A stretch of DNA of 16,850 bases, taken from assembly GCA_937926065.1 (NCBI GenBank), contig CALANM010000170.1:1-16850 (forward strand), given 5' to 3'. Both the position numbers and the translations under genes were made by a program. Shown here piece after piece: positions 1 to 6,988 of the stretch. The notes beneath the pieces were generated by a model. The model made no database searches. It worked only from the letters and a program-made list of their open reading frames with translations, and was not told where the DNA came from. The stretch is from an uncultured Microbacterium sp. (GTDB lineage Bacteria > Actinomycetota > Actinomycetes > Actinomycetales > Microbacteriaceae). Every line of letters starts with the position of its first letter. Position 1 is the first letter of the stretch.

Positions 1-60
1 GGGCTCGGAGGCCTCACGCCTGCCGAACGCGTTCACAACCTCACGGGGAAGAACAACTAG
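1..60 (+). CDS. C-terminal end of an IS3/IS481-type transposase (partial)
   Basis: The first reading frame is open from the window edge and ends with TAG at 58-60. Its last 19 residues are GLGGLTPAERVHNLTGKNN. The pattern GG-x-x-P-x-x-R-V-x-N-L-x-G resembles the extreme C-terminus of DDE integrase-type transposases of the IS3 and IS481 families, just after the usual RPH motif, which would lie outside the window. The catalytic residues cannot be seen here. The call rests on a short tail only. The broken gene found just downstream on the other strand agrees with a mobile element at this edge. Which IS family it is cannot be decided from this fragment. Confidence 0.5.
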   Translation, partial: GLGGLTPAERVHNLTGKNN

Positions 61-309
61 GTCGCACACGTGTCCGATGTGTGCGCCGGAGCGGTCGAGC
101 CACGGAATTCGCTGCACGAGGCCGGCGGCGAGCAGCTGGACGGCCAACGGGCGTGGCTTGGCGGGCTCGGCCGCGTTCTGACTGTTCCTCGTAGCGGGCC
201 GGCGCGAAGCGGCGGCCTTCCGAGCGCGCGCAGCGCGCGTTGGTGATATCTCTGAAACGGGAGAGGTCTCGTTAACCCTCCCAAGGGAGGGTAGGGGGGT
301 GCCATCCAG
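61..309. other. Unassigned DNA between the transposase end and a truncated gene
   Basis: I see no convincing gene in this stretch. It has a 6-bp inverted repeat, GCACAC at 64-69 and GTGTGC at 79-84, just after the transposase stop; this could be a weak terminator or part of the element's end. A GC-rich inverted repeat lies near 223-238. Minus-strand frames are open through the region, but their translation is rich in Pro, Arg and Ala and not recognisable. The minus-strand frame from the GTG at 378 stays open to the window edge, which would make a meaningless fusion. The stretch probably contains the right end of the insertion sequence and its junction with the chromosome, but I could not place the exact terminal repeat. 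Confidence 0.4.
275..292. repeat. Perfect 8+2+8 inverted repeat near the insertion junction
   Basis: ACCCTCCC at 275-282 and GGGAGGGT at 285-292 are exact reverse complements separated by AA. A run of G follows on the plus strand, with no T tract, so it is not a standard intrinsic terminator. It sits about 20 bp from the point where the minus-strand dehydrogenase-like reading stops making sense. It may therefore belong to the end of the inserted element. Confidence 0.45.
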
Positions 310-378
310 CACGCCGTCGGGCAGCGGGCGGAGCGATTCGGCGAGCTCTGCGGAGGGAACGGTCACGAGGAGAGTCAC
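310..378 (-). pseudogene. Truncated 5' end of a 2-hydroxyacid dehydrogenase-like gene
   Basis: Reading the minus strand from GTG at 378 gives VTLLVTVPSAELAESLRPLP followed by DGV. This looks like the first beta strand and helix of D-isomer-specific 2-hydroxyacid dehydrogenases of Microbacteriaceae, where the frame normally continues into a segment like ELRVWD. Here it changes abruptly after about 23 codons into Pro/Ser/Arg-rich sequence with no NAD-binding domain or catalytic His visible. The GTG has a TAGCGT box exactly 6 nt upstream, as in other leaderless genes of this window, so the 5' end looks authentic. I infer that the rest of the gene was removed or displaced by the mobile DNA at positions 1-309. 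Family assignment is from memory of N-terminal patterns and is moderate. Confidence 0.42.
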
Positions 379-384
379 GCTTCG

Positions 385-390
385 ACGCTA
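385..390 (-). promoter_or_regulatory. -10 box of the truncated dehydrogenase gene (leaderless)
   Basis: The minus strand reads TAGCGT, then six bases, then the GTG start at 378. This matches the -10 consensus TANNNT. The spacing would put the transcript start on the start codon, and no Shine-Dalgarno sequence is present. Confidence 0.45.
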
Positions 391-397
391 CCCGGAG

Positions 398-403
398 TAG
401 CCT
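398..403 (+). promoter_or_regulatory. Possible -10 box for the DUF1761 gene
   Basis: TAGCCT fits the TANNNT pattern and lies about 36 bp before the preferred ATG at 440. I see no -35 hexamer at proper spacing. It sits 8 bp from the divergent -10 at 385-390, so the two promoters would be back to back. Confidence 0.3.
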
Positions 404-439
404 GCACCGAGGCGGGTACGTGAGATGTGGAGGTCGATG

Positions 440-871
440 ATGATTCCCGAGATCAACTACTGGGCCGTGATCGTGGCGACGCTTGCCGCGATGGTGGTCG
501 GCTCGGTCTGGTACGTCCCGAAGGTGTTCGGCGAACGCTGGAAGCGGCTCGCTGAGGTGCGCGATCCCGAGACGTCGATGCAGGCGATGCTGCCGCTGAT
601 CGTGTCGATCGCGCTGTCATTCCTGCTCGCGTGGGTGCTGGCCGGCTCGATCGCGATCGCGTGGCACTTCTACGGCGGCAGCTACCTCTCGTCGGCCCTC
701 GTGACGGGGCTGACGCTGTGGGCGGGGTTCACGGCGGGGCGCATGATCGTCCACGACGTGTTCGCCGGCCGGCCGACTCAGCTGACCGTGCTCAACATCG
801 CGCACGAGCTCGTGCTGGTGGTCGTGATGTCGTTCATCCTGGGGCTCTGGCCGCCCGCCGGCACCGTGTGA
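440..871 (+). CDS. DUF1761-type small integral membrane protein
   Basis: The protein is 143 residues from ATG 440. It begins MIPEINYWAVIVATLAAMVV and continues with GSVWYVPKVFGERW, which is the typical opening of the DUF1761 family (Asn-Tyr near the start, then a Trp-Tyr and Phe-Gly turn). Four membrane segments are visible, roughly at residues 5-25, 50-75, 80-105 and 115-138, filling nearly the whole chain. The function of the family is unknown. I prefer ATG 440 because GGAGG at 429-433 gives a 6-nt spacer. ATG 437 (3-nt spacer) and ATG 425 are upstream in-frame alternatives. The gene converges with purQ, and only 4 bp separate the two stop codons. Confidence 0.75.
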   Translation: MIPEINYWAVIVATLAAMVVGSVWYVPKVFGERWKRLAEVRDPETSMQAMLPLIVSIALSFLLAWVLAGSIAIAWHFYGGSYLSSALVTGLTLWAGFTAGRMIVHDVFAGRPTQLTVLNIAHELVLVVVMSFILGLWPPAGTV

Positions 872-875
872 GGGG

Positions 876-1583
876 TCAGGCGGCCGCGTTCGCGAGCGAC
901 GCGATCGCAGAGGTGAAGAACGTGAGGCCGTCCACCCCGGAGCGCATGGCGGCGCGGGTGTCGGGGCCGAAGCCTGGCTCGACGGCGTGCTCGGGGTGCG
1001 GCATGAGGCCGACGACGTTGCCGCGCTCATTGGTGAGCCCGGCGATGTCGTCGATCGAGCCGTTGGGGTTCACTCCCACGTACCTGAATGCGACGAGGCC
1101 TTCGCCCTCGATGCGCTCGAGTGTCTCGGCGGAGCAGATGTAACCGCCGTCTCCGTTCTTCAGCGGAACCGTGATCTCCTGGCCGGCCTCGAAGCCGTTG
1201 GTCCACGCCGTCGATGCGTTCTCGACGCGCAGGCGCTGGTCGCGCCGGATGAACTGCTGGTGTGCGTTGCGGATGAGGCCGCCGGGGAGCAGGTGCGCCT
1301 CGACGAGCATCTGGAAGCCGTTGCAGATGCCGAGGATCGGCATTCCCTTGCCCGCTGCGTCTGTGACCTCGGCCATGATCGGCGAGAGCGCGGCGATGGC
1401 GCCGGCGCGCAGATAGTCGCCGTAGCTGAAGCCGCCCGGGAGCACGAGCGCGTCGACGCCCTCGAGGTCGTGCGAGCCATGCCAGAGGGCGACGGGCTCG
1501 GCGCCGGCGAGACGGATCGCGCGCTGTGCGTCGCCGTCGTCGAGCGAGCCGGGGAAGGTGATGACCCCGATGCGGGCGGTCAC
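876..1583 (-). CDS. purQ: Phosphoribosylformylglycinamidine synthase, glutaminase subunit PurQ
   Basis: This 235-residue protein is the glutamine amidotransferase (class I) subunit of FGAM synthase, step four of purine synthesis. It releases ammonia from glutamine and passes it to PurL. The nucleophile is Cys87 in the elbow GICNGFQML, and the partners are His196 and Glu198 in LMPHPEH. The N-terminus ARIGVITFPGSLDDGDAQRA is the usual PurQ opening, and the length is normal for a PurQ working with separate PurS and small PurL proteins. The start is GTG at 1583, overlapping the purS stop codon by four bases (GTGA), so the two are translationally coupled. PurL, the third subunit, is not in this window. 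Confidence 0.96.
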   Translation of the reverse strand: MTARIGVITFPGSLDDGDAQRAIRLAGAEPVALWHGSHDLEGVDALVLPGGFSYGDYLRAGAIAALSPIMAEVTDAAGKGMPILGICNGFQMLVEAHLLPGGLIRNAHQQFIRRDQRLRVENASTAWTNGFEAGQEITVPLKNGDGGYICSAETLERIEGEGLVAFRYVGVNPNGSIDDIAGLTNERGNVVGLMPHPEHAVEPGFGPDTRAAMRSGVDGLTFFTSAIASLANAAA

Positions 1584-1825
1584 TCGACGACCTCGATGCC
1601 GACGACGTCCTCGATCACCGAGTTCGAGAGGATCTCATCGGCGACCTTCTTGACCGTCTCGAGCGTCGCCTCGTCTGCGGCGTCGACCGTGAGCTCGAAT
1701 CGCTTGCCGATGCGGACGCCCGTGATGCCGCCGATCTCGAGTCGGCTGAGGGCTCCGGCGACCGCCTTGCCCTGCGGGTCCAGCAGCTCGGCCTTGGGCA
1801 TGACGTCGACGACGATGGTGGGCAT
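1580..1825 (-). CDS. purS: Phosphoribosylformylglycinamidine synthase subunit PurS
   Basis: This 81-residue protein begins MPTIVVDVMPKAELLDPQGK and contains the family signature VRIGKRFEL. PurS is the small dimeric part of the three-piece FGAM synthase that holds PurQ and PurL together for ammonia transfer. The length is typical. The start is ATG at 1825, with CCGGAG about 8 nt upstream as ribosome binding site. It is the first gene of a purS-purQ operon on the minus strand. Its upstream region is shared with the divergent cellobiose operon, and a TAGACT -10 candidate lies about 40 bp upstream. Confidence 0.94.
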   Translation of the reverse strand: MPTIVVDVMPKAELLDPQGKAVAGALSRLEIGGITGVRIGKRFELTVDAADEATLETVKKVADEILSNSVIEDVVGIEVVE

Positions 1826-1862
1826 TCGAAGCTCCGGAGGTCGCGGGAAGGGGTGCCGTTCC

Positions 1863-1868
1863 AGTCTA
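1863..1868 (-). promoter_or_regulatory. -10 box candidate for purS-purQ
   Basis: The minus strand reads TAGACT here, a good match to the -10 consensus, about 38 nt before the purS ATG. No clear -35 hexamer is seen. No PurR-type box was recognised. Confidence 0.4.
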
Positions 1869-1954
1869 CGGGGCCGGACGGGGGGATGCCGCTTCGCGCC
1901 GGCGCGGGCGGACTGCGGTCAGCGACGGCCCGTGACCGAACCGTGATCGGTGCG

Positions 1955-1968
1955 TGGGAGCGCTCCCT
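1955..1968. promoter_or_regulatory. CebR/CelR operator box 1
   Basis: TGGGAGCGCTCCCT matches 13 of 14 positions of the known CebR/CelR operator TGGGAGCGCTCCCA of actinobacterial cellulose and cellobiose genes. Its last base is the first T of the -35 hexamer, so bound repressor would cover the -35 region. Confidence 0.85.
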
Positions 1969-1996
1969 TGACAGCGTGGGAGCGATCCCATAGCGT
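1968..1996 (+). promoter_or_regulatory. Strong vegetative promoter of the cebEFG operon
   Basis: The -35 hexamer TTGACA (1968-1973) is a perfect consensus. The -10 hexamer TAGCGT is at 1991-1996, with exactly 17 bp between them. Transcription should start near 2003, giving a 5' leader of about 93 nt before the cebE GTG. This is the only promoter in the window with a full consensus -35. Confidence 0.8.
1977..1990. promoter_or_regulatory. CebR/CelR operator box 2
   Basis: TGGGAGCGATCCCA differs from the canonical operator by one central base. It fits inside the 17-bp spacer of the cebE promoter and abuts the -10 hexamer, so repressor binding here should block RNA polymerase directly. Confidence 0.85.
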
Positions 1997-2009
1997 CGGG
2001 GGCGATTGA

Positions 2010-2023
2010 TGAGAGCGCTCCCA
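2010..2023. promoter_or_regulatory. CebR/CelR operator box 3
   Basis: TGAGAGCGCTCCCA has one mismatch to the canonical operator. It lies a few bases after the expected transcript start. Its centre is 33 bp from box 2, and box 2 is 22 bp from box 1, close to whole helical turns. Confidence 0.83.
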
Positions 2024-2095
2024 TGATTGCGGGCACGCCTTCGTCAGCGGAATACCCGTAACGCAGCACCACCCACCACCACAAAGGAGTGACAC

Positions 2096-3376
2096 GTGAA
2101 CTCACGCGCACTGCGGCGCGTCGGCCTCATGGCCGGCGTTGCGACCACCGCCGCGATCGTCCTGTCCGGCTGTGCCGGCTCGTCGAACCCCTCTCCGTCG
2201 GAGAGCGAAGGCGAGCAGAACTTCGAGGGCGTCGAGCTCACGCTCGCCACCTTCAACGACTTCGGCTACACCGACGAGCTCCTGGCGGAGTTCACGGAGG
2301 AGACGGGCATCAAGGTCGTCCACAACAAGGCGGCCACCTCGAACGACGCCCGCGCCAACTTCTTCCAGAAGCTCGGCAAGACCGGCCTTGCCGACGTCGA
2401 GGCCGTCGAGGTCGACTGGTTCACCGAGATGATGAAGTACTCCGACCTCGTCGCGCCGGTTCCCGAGGACCTCAAGGGCCGCTGGCTCGACTGGAAGGAG
2501 CAGGCGGCGACCGACGCGAACGGCAACCTCGTCGCGTACGGCACCGACATCGGCCCCCAGGCCGTCTGCTTCCGCGCCGACCTGTTCGAGGAGGCGGGCC
2601 TTCCCACCGACCGCGAAGAGGTCGCGAAGCTCTTCCCGACCTGGGACGCCTTCTTCGACATCGCCGACGAGTACGTCGCCAAGACCGGCAAGCCGTTCAT
2701 CGACTCGGCCAACTCGGTGCTCCAGGGCCTCGTGAACCAGCTCGAGACCGCCTACGAGAAGCCGGACGGCACGATCGTCGCCACCGAGAACCCCGACATC
2801 CGCGCCGCCTACGACACGGTCGTCGACCGTGCGGTGCCGATCTCGGCGTACGCAGGCCAGTGGAGCGAGGACTGGTTCGCCTCGATGGCCTCCGGTGAGT
2901 ACGCTGCGATGCTCTGCCCGCCGTGGATGCACGGCATCATCTCGGGCAACGCCCCCGACATCACCGACTGGGATGTCGCGGACGCCTTCCCCGAGGGCGG
3001 CGGCAACTGGGGCGGCTCGTACCTCGTGGTGCCCGCCAACGGCGCCAACGTCGCCGCAGCGCAGAAGCTCGCTGACTGGCTGACCTCGCCCGAGACGCAG
3101 ATCAAGGCGTTCAACAGCGCCGGCACGTTCCCGAGCCAGCCCGACGCGCAGTCGAGCCCCGACCTGACCGGCTTCGTCAACGAGTACTTCAACGACGCGC
3201 CCACCGGCGAGATCGGCATCAACCGCGCCAACGCCATCACGGTCTCGACCTACAAGGGCGAGAAGTACTTCCAGTTCCACGACGCTCTGCAGAACGCCGT
3301 GACCCGTGTCTTCGACGGTGTCGAAGACAAGGAGACCGCCTGGAACACCTGGGTGACCGAGGTCAGCGCCTTCTGA
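2096..3376 (+). CDS. cebE: Cellobiose/beta-glucoside ABC transporter, substrate-binding lipoprotein
   Basis: This 426-residue protein is a CUT1-family extracellular solute-binding protein. A lipoprotein signal peptide is clear: RALRR positive region, hydrophobic stretch, then the lipobox LSGC with lipidated Cys26 and a Ser/Pro/Glu-rich linker. The mature part shows the family's alpha/beta pattern, including FRADLFEEAGLPTD near the middle and LCPPWMHGII in the C-terminal lobe. It would capture cellobiose or cello-oligosaccharides outside the membrane and deliver them to CebF/CebG. The start is GTG 2096 with AAAGGAG six nt upstream. Substrate is inferred from the CebR boxes in its promoter and the beta-glucosidase in the operon. 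A different beta-glucoside is possible. Confidence 0.88.
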   Translation: MNSRALRRVGLMAGVATTAAIVLSGCAGSSNPSPSESEGEQNFEGVELTLATFNDFGYTDELLAEFTEETGIKVVHNKAATSNDARANFFQKLGKTGLADVEAVEVDWFTEMMKYSDLVAPVPEDLKGRWLDWKEQAATDANGNLVAYGTDIGPQAVCFRADLFEEAGLPTDREEVAKLFPTWDAFFDIADEYVAKTGKPFIDSANSVLQGLVNQLETAYEKPDGTIVATENPDIRAAYDTVVDRAVPISAYAGQWSEDWFASMASGEYAAMLCPPWMHGIISGNAPDITDWDVADAFPEGGGNWGGSYLVVPANGANVAAAQKLADWLTSPETQIKAFNSAGTFPSQPDAQSSPDLTGFVNEYFNDAPTGEIGINRANAITVSTYKGEKYFQFHDALQNAVTRVFDGVEDKETAWNTWVTEVSAF

Positions 3377-3387
3377 TCTGACCCGAA

Positions 3388-3422
3388 CCGGGGGCGCGGC
3401 GACCCGAACGCCGCGCCCCCGG
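3388..3422 (+). repeat. GC-rich hairpin between cebE and cebF
   Basis: CCGGGGGCGCGGCG at 3388-3401 and CGCCGCGCCCCCGG at 3409-3422 form a perfect 14-bp stem with a 7-nt loop. There is no T tract. Hairpins between the binding-protein gene and permease genes of sugar ABC operons are known to protect the upstream mRNA and reduce downstream expression, which gives excess binding protein. That role is inferred here from position and strength. Confidence 0.75.
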
Positions 3423-3462
3423 CATCCGCCCTCTTCTCGACCGCCATGCACGAAGGACGACC

Positions 3463-4521
3463 GTGACCACCACTGCAACGCGCCCGGCGACGCGCCCCAC
3501 GAAGAAAGACGACGGCACCCGTCAGCCGCGGGTCATCTCGTTCTCGCAGAAGCTCAGCAAGTGGGACCTCAAGTTCTCGCCCTACCTGTACATCTCGCCG
3601 TTCTTCATCATGTTCGCGATCGTGGGCCTGTTCCCGATCGGGTACACGGCGGTCATCTCGTTCATGGACTGGGACCTGGTCCGCAACTCGGGTGAGTTCA
3701 TCGGGATCGACCAGTACGTCTGGATCCTCACGCAGCCCCACTTCTGGACGGCGCTGCGCAACACCTTCAGCATCTTCCTGCTCTCGAGCGTGCCGCAGCT
3801 GATCCTCGCGATCTTCATCGCCGCCGTGCTCGACCGCAACATCCGCGCCAGGACCTTCTGGCGCATGAGCGTCCTGCTCCCGTTCGTCGTCGCCCCCGTG
3901 GCCGTCGGCCTCATCTTCACGGCGATCTTCGCCGACAACTTCGGCCTCGTGAACACCTGGCTGAACGGGATCGGGATCGACGGCATCCCCTGGCACAAGG
4001 ACCCGCTGGCCAGCCACGTCGCCATCGCGACGATGGTGAACTACCGCTGGACCGGCTACAACACGCTGATCCTGCTCGCGGCGATGCAGGCCGTCAACCG
4101 CGACTTCTACGAGGCGGCCACCGTCGACGGCGCCGGCCCCGTCCGTCAGTTCTTCTCCATCACGCTGCCGTCGCTCAAGCCGACGCTCATCTTCGTCATC
4201 ATCACCTCGACCATCGGCGGCCTGCAGATCTTCGACGAGCCGCGCGTGTTCGATCAGTTCGGACGAGGAGGCGCCGGACAGCAGTGGCTGACGATCGCCC
4301 TGTACCTCTACGACATCGGCTGGGGCCAGTGGAACTTCGGCCGCGCCGCGGCGATGGCGTGGATCCTGTTCGTCATCATCCTGCTCATCGGCCTGATCAA
4401 CCTCTTCATCACCCGCACGCTCGTGCGTGACGAAGGGCTCCACCGCGAGCTGACCAAGCGCCAGGCGCGTGCGCTCGGGAAAGCGGCCAAGAAGAACGTC
4501 AAGGAGGAGGCCTCGCGATGA
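3463..4521 (+). CDS. cebF: Cellobiose ABC transporter permease, CebF type
   Basis: This 352-residue membrane protein is of the MalF-like type of CUT1 sugar transporters. About six membrane segments are visible, starting near residue 41 (LYISPFFIMFAIVGLFPIG). The cytoplasmic EAA loop, which docks on the ATPase, is at about 217-236: EAATVDGAGPVRQFF then ITLP. The stretch GGLQIFDEP after it is typical of CebF-like permeases. The tail is strongly basic. The start is GTG 3463 with AAGGA upstream. The stop overlaps the cebG start (ATGA), so the pair is coupled and should form the heterodimeric channel. Confidence 0.9.
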   Translation: MTTTATRPATRPTKKDDGTRQPRVISFSQKLSKWDLKFSPYLYISPFFIMFAIVGLFPIGYTAVISFMDWDLVRNSGEFIGIDQYVWILTQPHFWTALRNTFSIFLLSSVPQLILAIFIAAVLDRNIRARTFWRMSVLLPFVVAPVAVGLIFTAIFADNFGLVNTWLNGIGIDGIPWHKDPLASHVAIATMVNYRWTGYNTLILLAAMQAVNRDFYEAATVDGAGPVRQFFSITLPSLKPTLIFVIITSTIGGLQIFDEPRVFDQFGRGGAGQQWLTIALYLYDIGWGQWNFGRAAAMAWILFVIILLIGLINLFITRTLVRDEGLHRELTKRQARALGKAAKKNVKEEASR

Positions 4522-5438
4522 GCACTCTGGAAACCACCCCCGCCACGCTCACCGTCGCCGAAGAGGGCATCCCGAACGCCAAGGCCCGCCGCCGCGGCAG
4601 CCGCACGATCAAGATCCGCGGCACCCGCCCCGGCTGGGTGACCTACGGCATCCTGACCGTCGTCTTCCTCACGGGCGTCTTCCCGCTGTACTGGTCGTTC
4701 ATCATCGGGTCGGGCGACGCGTCGTCGCTGCGCCGTCCGTTCTCGTGGGTTCCCGGCGGCAACTTCTGGGACAACGCGATGGCCGTCATGAACAATGAGG
4801 CCGTCAACTTCTGGCCCGCCCTGTGGAACTCGATCTACAGCTCGTTCCTCATCGCCGCCGCCGTCGTCATCACGTCGACGCTCGCAGGCTGGGCGTTCGC
4901 GAAGCTCCGCTTCCTCGGCGGACCGGCCCTCCTCGTCTTCGTCGTCGCGACCATGGCCGTGCCGCAGCAGCTCGGCGTCGTGCCGCTGTACATCCTGTTC
5001 AGCGAGCTCGGATGGACGGGGCAGATCGGCGCGATCATCATCCCCGCCCTCACGAGCGCGTTCGGCGTGTTCTGGATGACGCAGTACCTGCGCCAGGCGG
5101 TGCCCGACGAGCTCATCGAGGCGGCCCGCGTCGACGGCGCCTCGATGATCCGCACGTTCTGGACCGTCGGCGTCACCGCCGCACGCCCCGCGGCCGCCAT
5201 GCTGTTCCTGTTCACCTTCGTGGGCGCATGGAACAACTTCTTCTGGCCGTTCATCGTGCTCGACCGCCAGAACCCGACCCTTCCCGTGGCACTGTCGCTC
5301 CTGCAGTCGAACTACTTCGTCGACTACTCGATCGTGCTCGCCGGCGTCATCCTCGCCACGATCCCGCTCCTGCTGCTGTTCATCTTCGCGGGCAAGCAGC
5401 TCGTGAGCGGCATCATGGCCGGCGCCGTCAAGGGGTGA
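4518..5438 (+). CDS. cebG: Cellobiose ABC transporter permease, CebG type
   Basis: This 306-residue protein is the MalG-like partner of CebF. It has a basic N-terminal extension of about 38 residues and then about six membrane segments. The EAA loop begins at Glu201 (EAARVDGASMIRTFW). The Leu-Pro pair that normally ends this loop is replaced by Val-Thr (VGVTAARPAA), a deviation from the consensus but probably tolerated. The segment GAWNNFFWPFIVL near 236 is typical of the family. The start ATG 4518 overlaps the cebF stop by four bases and has a strong ribosome binding site, AAGGAGGAGG, at 4501-4510. No ABC ATPase gene follows, so a shared MsiK-like ATPase encoded elsewhere must energise the transporter. 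Confidence 0.9.
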   Translation: MSTLETTPATLTVAEEGIPNAKARRRGSRTIKIRGTRPGWVTYGILTVVFLTGVFPLYWSFIIGSGDASSLRRPFSWVPGGNFWDNAMAVMNNEAVNFWPALWNSIYSSFLIAAAVVITSTLAGWAFAKLRFLGGPALLVFVVATMAVPQQLGVVPLYILFSELGWTGQIGAIIIPALTSAFGVFWMTQYLRQAVPDELIEAARVDGASMIRTFWTVGVTAARPAAAMLFLFTFVGAWNNFFWPFIVLDRQNPTLPVALSLLQSNYFVDYSIVLAGVILATIPLLLLFIFAGKQLVSGIMAGAVKG

Positions 5439-5450
5439 GAAGGAACTCCC

Positions 5451-6920
5451 ATGAGCCGCATCCCGCGAGAGGACTCTGCCTCCATGTCGCGATCCTTCCC
5501 TGACGGCTTCCTGTTCGGGGCCGCCACCGCCGCTTATCAGATCGAGGGCGCCGCGTTCGAAGACGGGCGCAGGGCCTCCATCTGGGACGCGTTCTCGCGC
5601 GAGCCCGGCGCCGTGATCAACGCCGACAACGGCGACGTGGCGTGCGACCACTACCACCGCTACGCCGACGACGTCGCCCTCATGAAGGAGCTCGGACTCG
5701 ACACCTACCGGTTCTCGGTGTCGTGGTCGCGCGTGCGTCCCGACGGCGGGCCGGTCAATCAGAAGGGCCTCGACTTCTACCGGCGTCTCGTCGACGAGCT
5801 TCGCGGCGCCGGAATCGTCCCCTGGCTCACGCTCTACCACTGGGACCTGCCGCAGGCGCTGCAGGAGCGCGGCGGCTGGACATCGCGCGAGATCAGCGAC
5901 CTGTTCACCGAGTACGCGCTCGACGTGCACGACGCCCTCGGCGACCGCGTGGAGAACTGGACGACGCTCAACGAGCCGTGGTGCTCGTCGTTCCTCAGCT
6001 ACACCGCCGGCATCCACGCGCCCGGCCACTATTCCGTGACCGAGGGCGTGCTCGCCGCCCATCACCTCATGCTCGGACACGGGCAGGTGATCCGCGAGCT
6101 GCGGGCACGCGACGCGTCGCTCAAGCTGGGCATCACGCTCAACCTGACGGGCGCGGAGCCCGTCGACCCGGACGACCCCGCCGACGCGGATGCCGCCCGC
6201 CGCATCGACGGACAGTTCAACCGCTGGTTCCTCGACCCGATCTTCCGGGGCGCCTACCCGGAAGACATCGTCGAGGACATCCGCGCCGTGGATGCCGAAG
6301 CGATCGACGCGCTGGATGCCGCGAACCGGCCCGGCGACCTCGAGGTCATCTCGACGCGCCTCGACGCGCTCGGCGTGAACTACTACCACAACGAGTACGT
6401 CGGCGGAGAGCCGGACCCGAATCCGCCGGCGCCCACCGACGCGCCGACCCCACGTCGTGCGGAGTCGCCGTTCCCGTCGCACGACGGCATCCATCTGCAC
6501 GAGCGGGGACTCCCGCGCACCTCCATGCACTGGGAGGTGCAGCCCGAGGGCCTGTCCCACGTGCTGCAGCGGGTGTGGACCGAGTACGCGCAGCCGGTGG
6601 GGACCGTGCTGTACGTCACCGAGAACGGCGCCGCCTACGACGACACCGTCAGCCCCGACGGGGTGCACGACGTCGAGCGCACCGAGTTCCTGCGCGGGCA
6701 CCTGGGTGCGGTCCGCGACGCGCTCGACGCGGGGGTCGACGTGCGCGGCTACTTCTACTGGTCGCTCCTCGACAACTTCGAGTGGGCGTGGGGGTATGAG
6801 AAGCGGTTCGGCATCGTGCGCGTCGATTACGACACTCAGGAGCGCACGCTCAAGGACAGCGCGCTCGAGTATCGTCGCATCATCGCCGAACGCGCGATCG
6901 ACGTCCCTGCGAAGGCGTGA
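5451..6920 (+). CDS. bglC: GH1 family beta-glucosidase
   Basis: This 489-residue cytoplasmic enzyme is of glycoside hydrolase family 1. It hydrolyses cellobiose and related beta-glucosides to glucose with retention. The acid/base is Glu175 in TLNEP, and the nucleophile is Glu391 in YVTENGAAYDD. Sugar-binding residues are seen as Gln30 (AAYQIEGA) and the FEWAWGYEKRFG segment (about 443-454). There is no signal peptide, which fits use of imported sugar. The start ATG 5451 has GAAGGA six nt upstream; Met12 is a possible later start. It lies 12 bp after cebG in the same operon. The symbol follows the Streptomyces cebEFG-bglC order; beta-galactosidase or beta-fucosidase side activity cannot be excluded from sequence. 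Confidence 0.93.
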   Translation: MSRIPREDSASMSRSFPDGFLFGAATAAYQIEGAAFEDGRRASIWDAFSREPGAVINADNGDVACDHYHRYADDVALMKELGLDTYRFSVSWSRVRPDGGPVNQKGLDFYRRLVDELRGAGIVPWLTLYHWDLPQALQERGGWTSREISDLFTEYALDVHDALGDRVENWTTLNEPWCSSFLSYTAGIHAPGHYSVTEGVLAAHHLMLGHGQVIRELRARDASLKLGITLNLTGAEPVDPDDPADADAARRIDGQFNRWFLDPIFRGAYPEDIVEDIRAVDAEAIDALDAANRPGDLEVISTRLDALGVNYYHNEYVGGEPDPNPPAPTDAPTPRRAESPFPSHDGIHLHERGLPRTSMHWEVQPEGLSHVLQRVWTEYAQPVGTVLYVTENGAAYDDTVSPDGVHDVERTEFLRGHLGAVRDALDAGVDVRGYFYWSLLDNFEWAWGYEKRFGIVRVDYDTQERTLKDSALEYRRIIAERAIDVPAKA

Positions 6921-6988
6921 GCCGGCGGCGACGCGCAGCCGACGGCCTGTGACGACATCGAACCGAGACTGACGAGAGCAGAACGACC

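Noticed and set aside
57..305. Minus-strand 82-codon frame near the left edge
   Set aside because: Pro/Ser/Arg-rich, no ribosome site, no recognisable family, and it spans the mobile-element junction.
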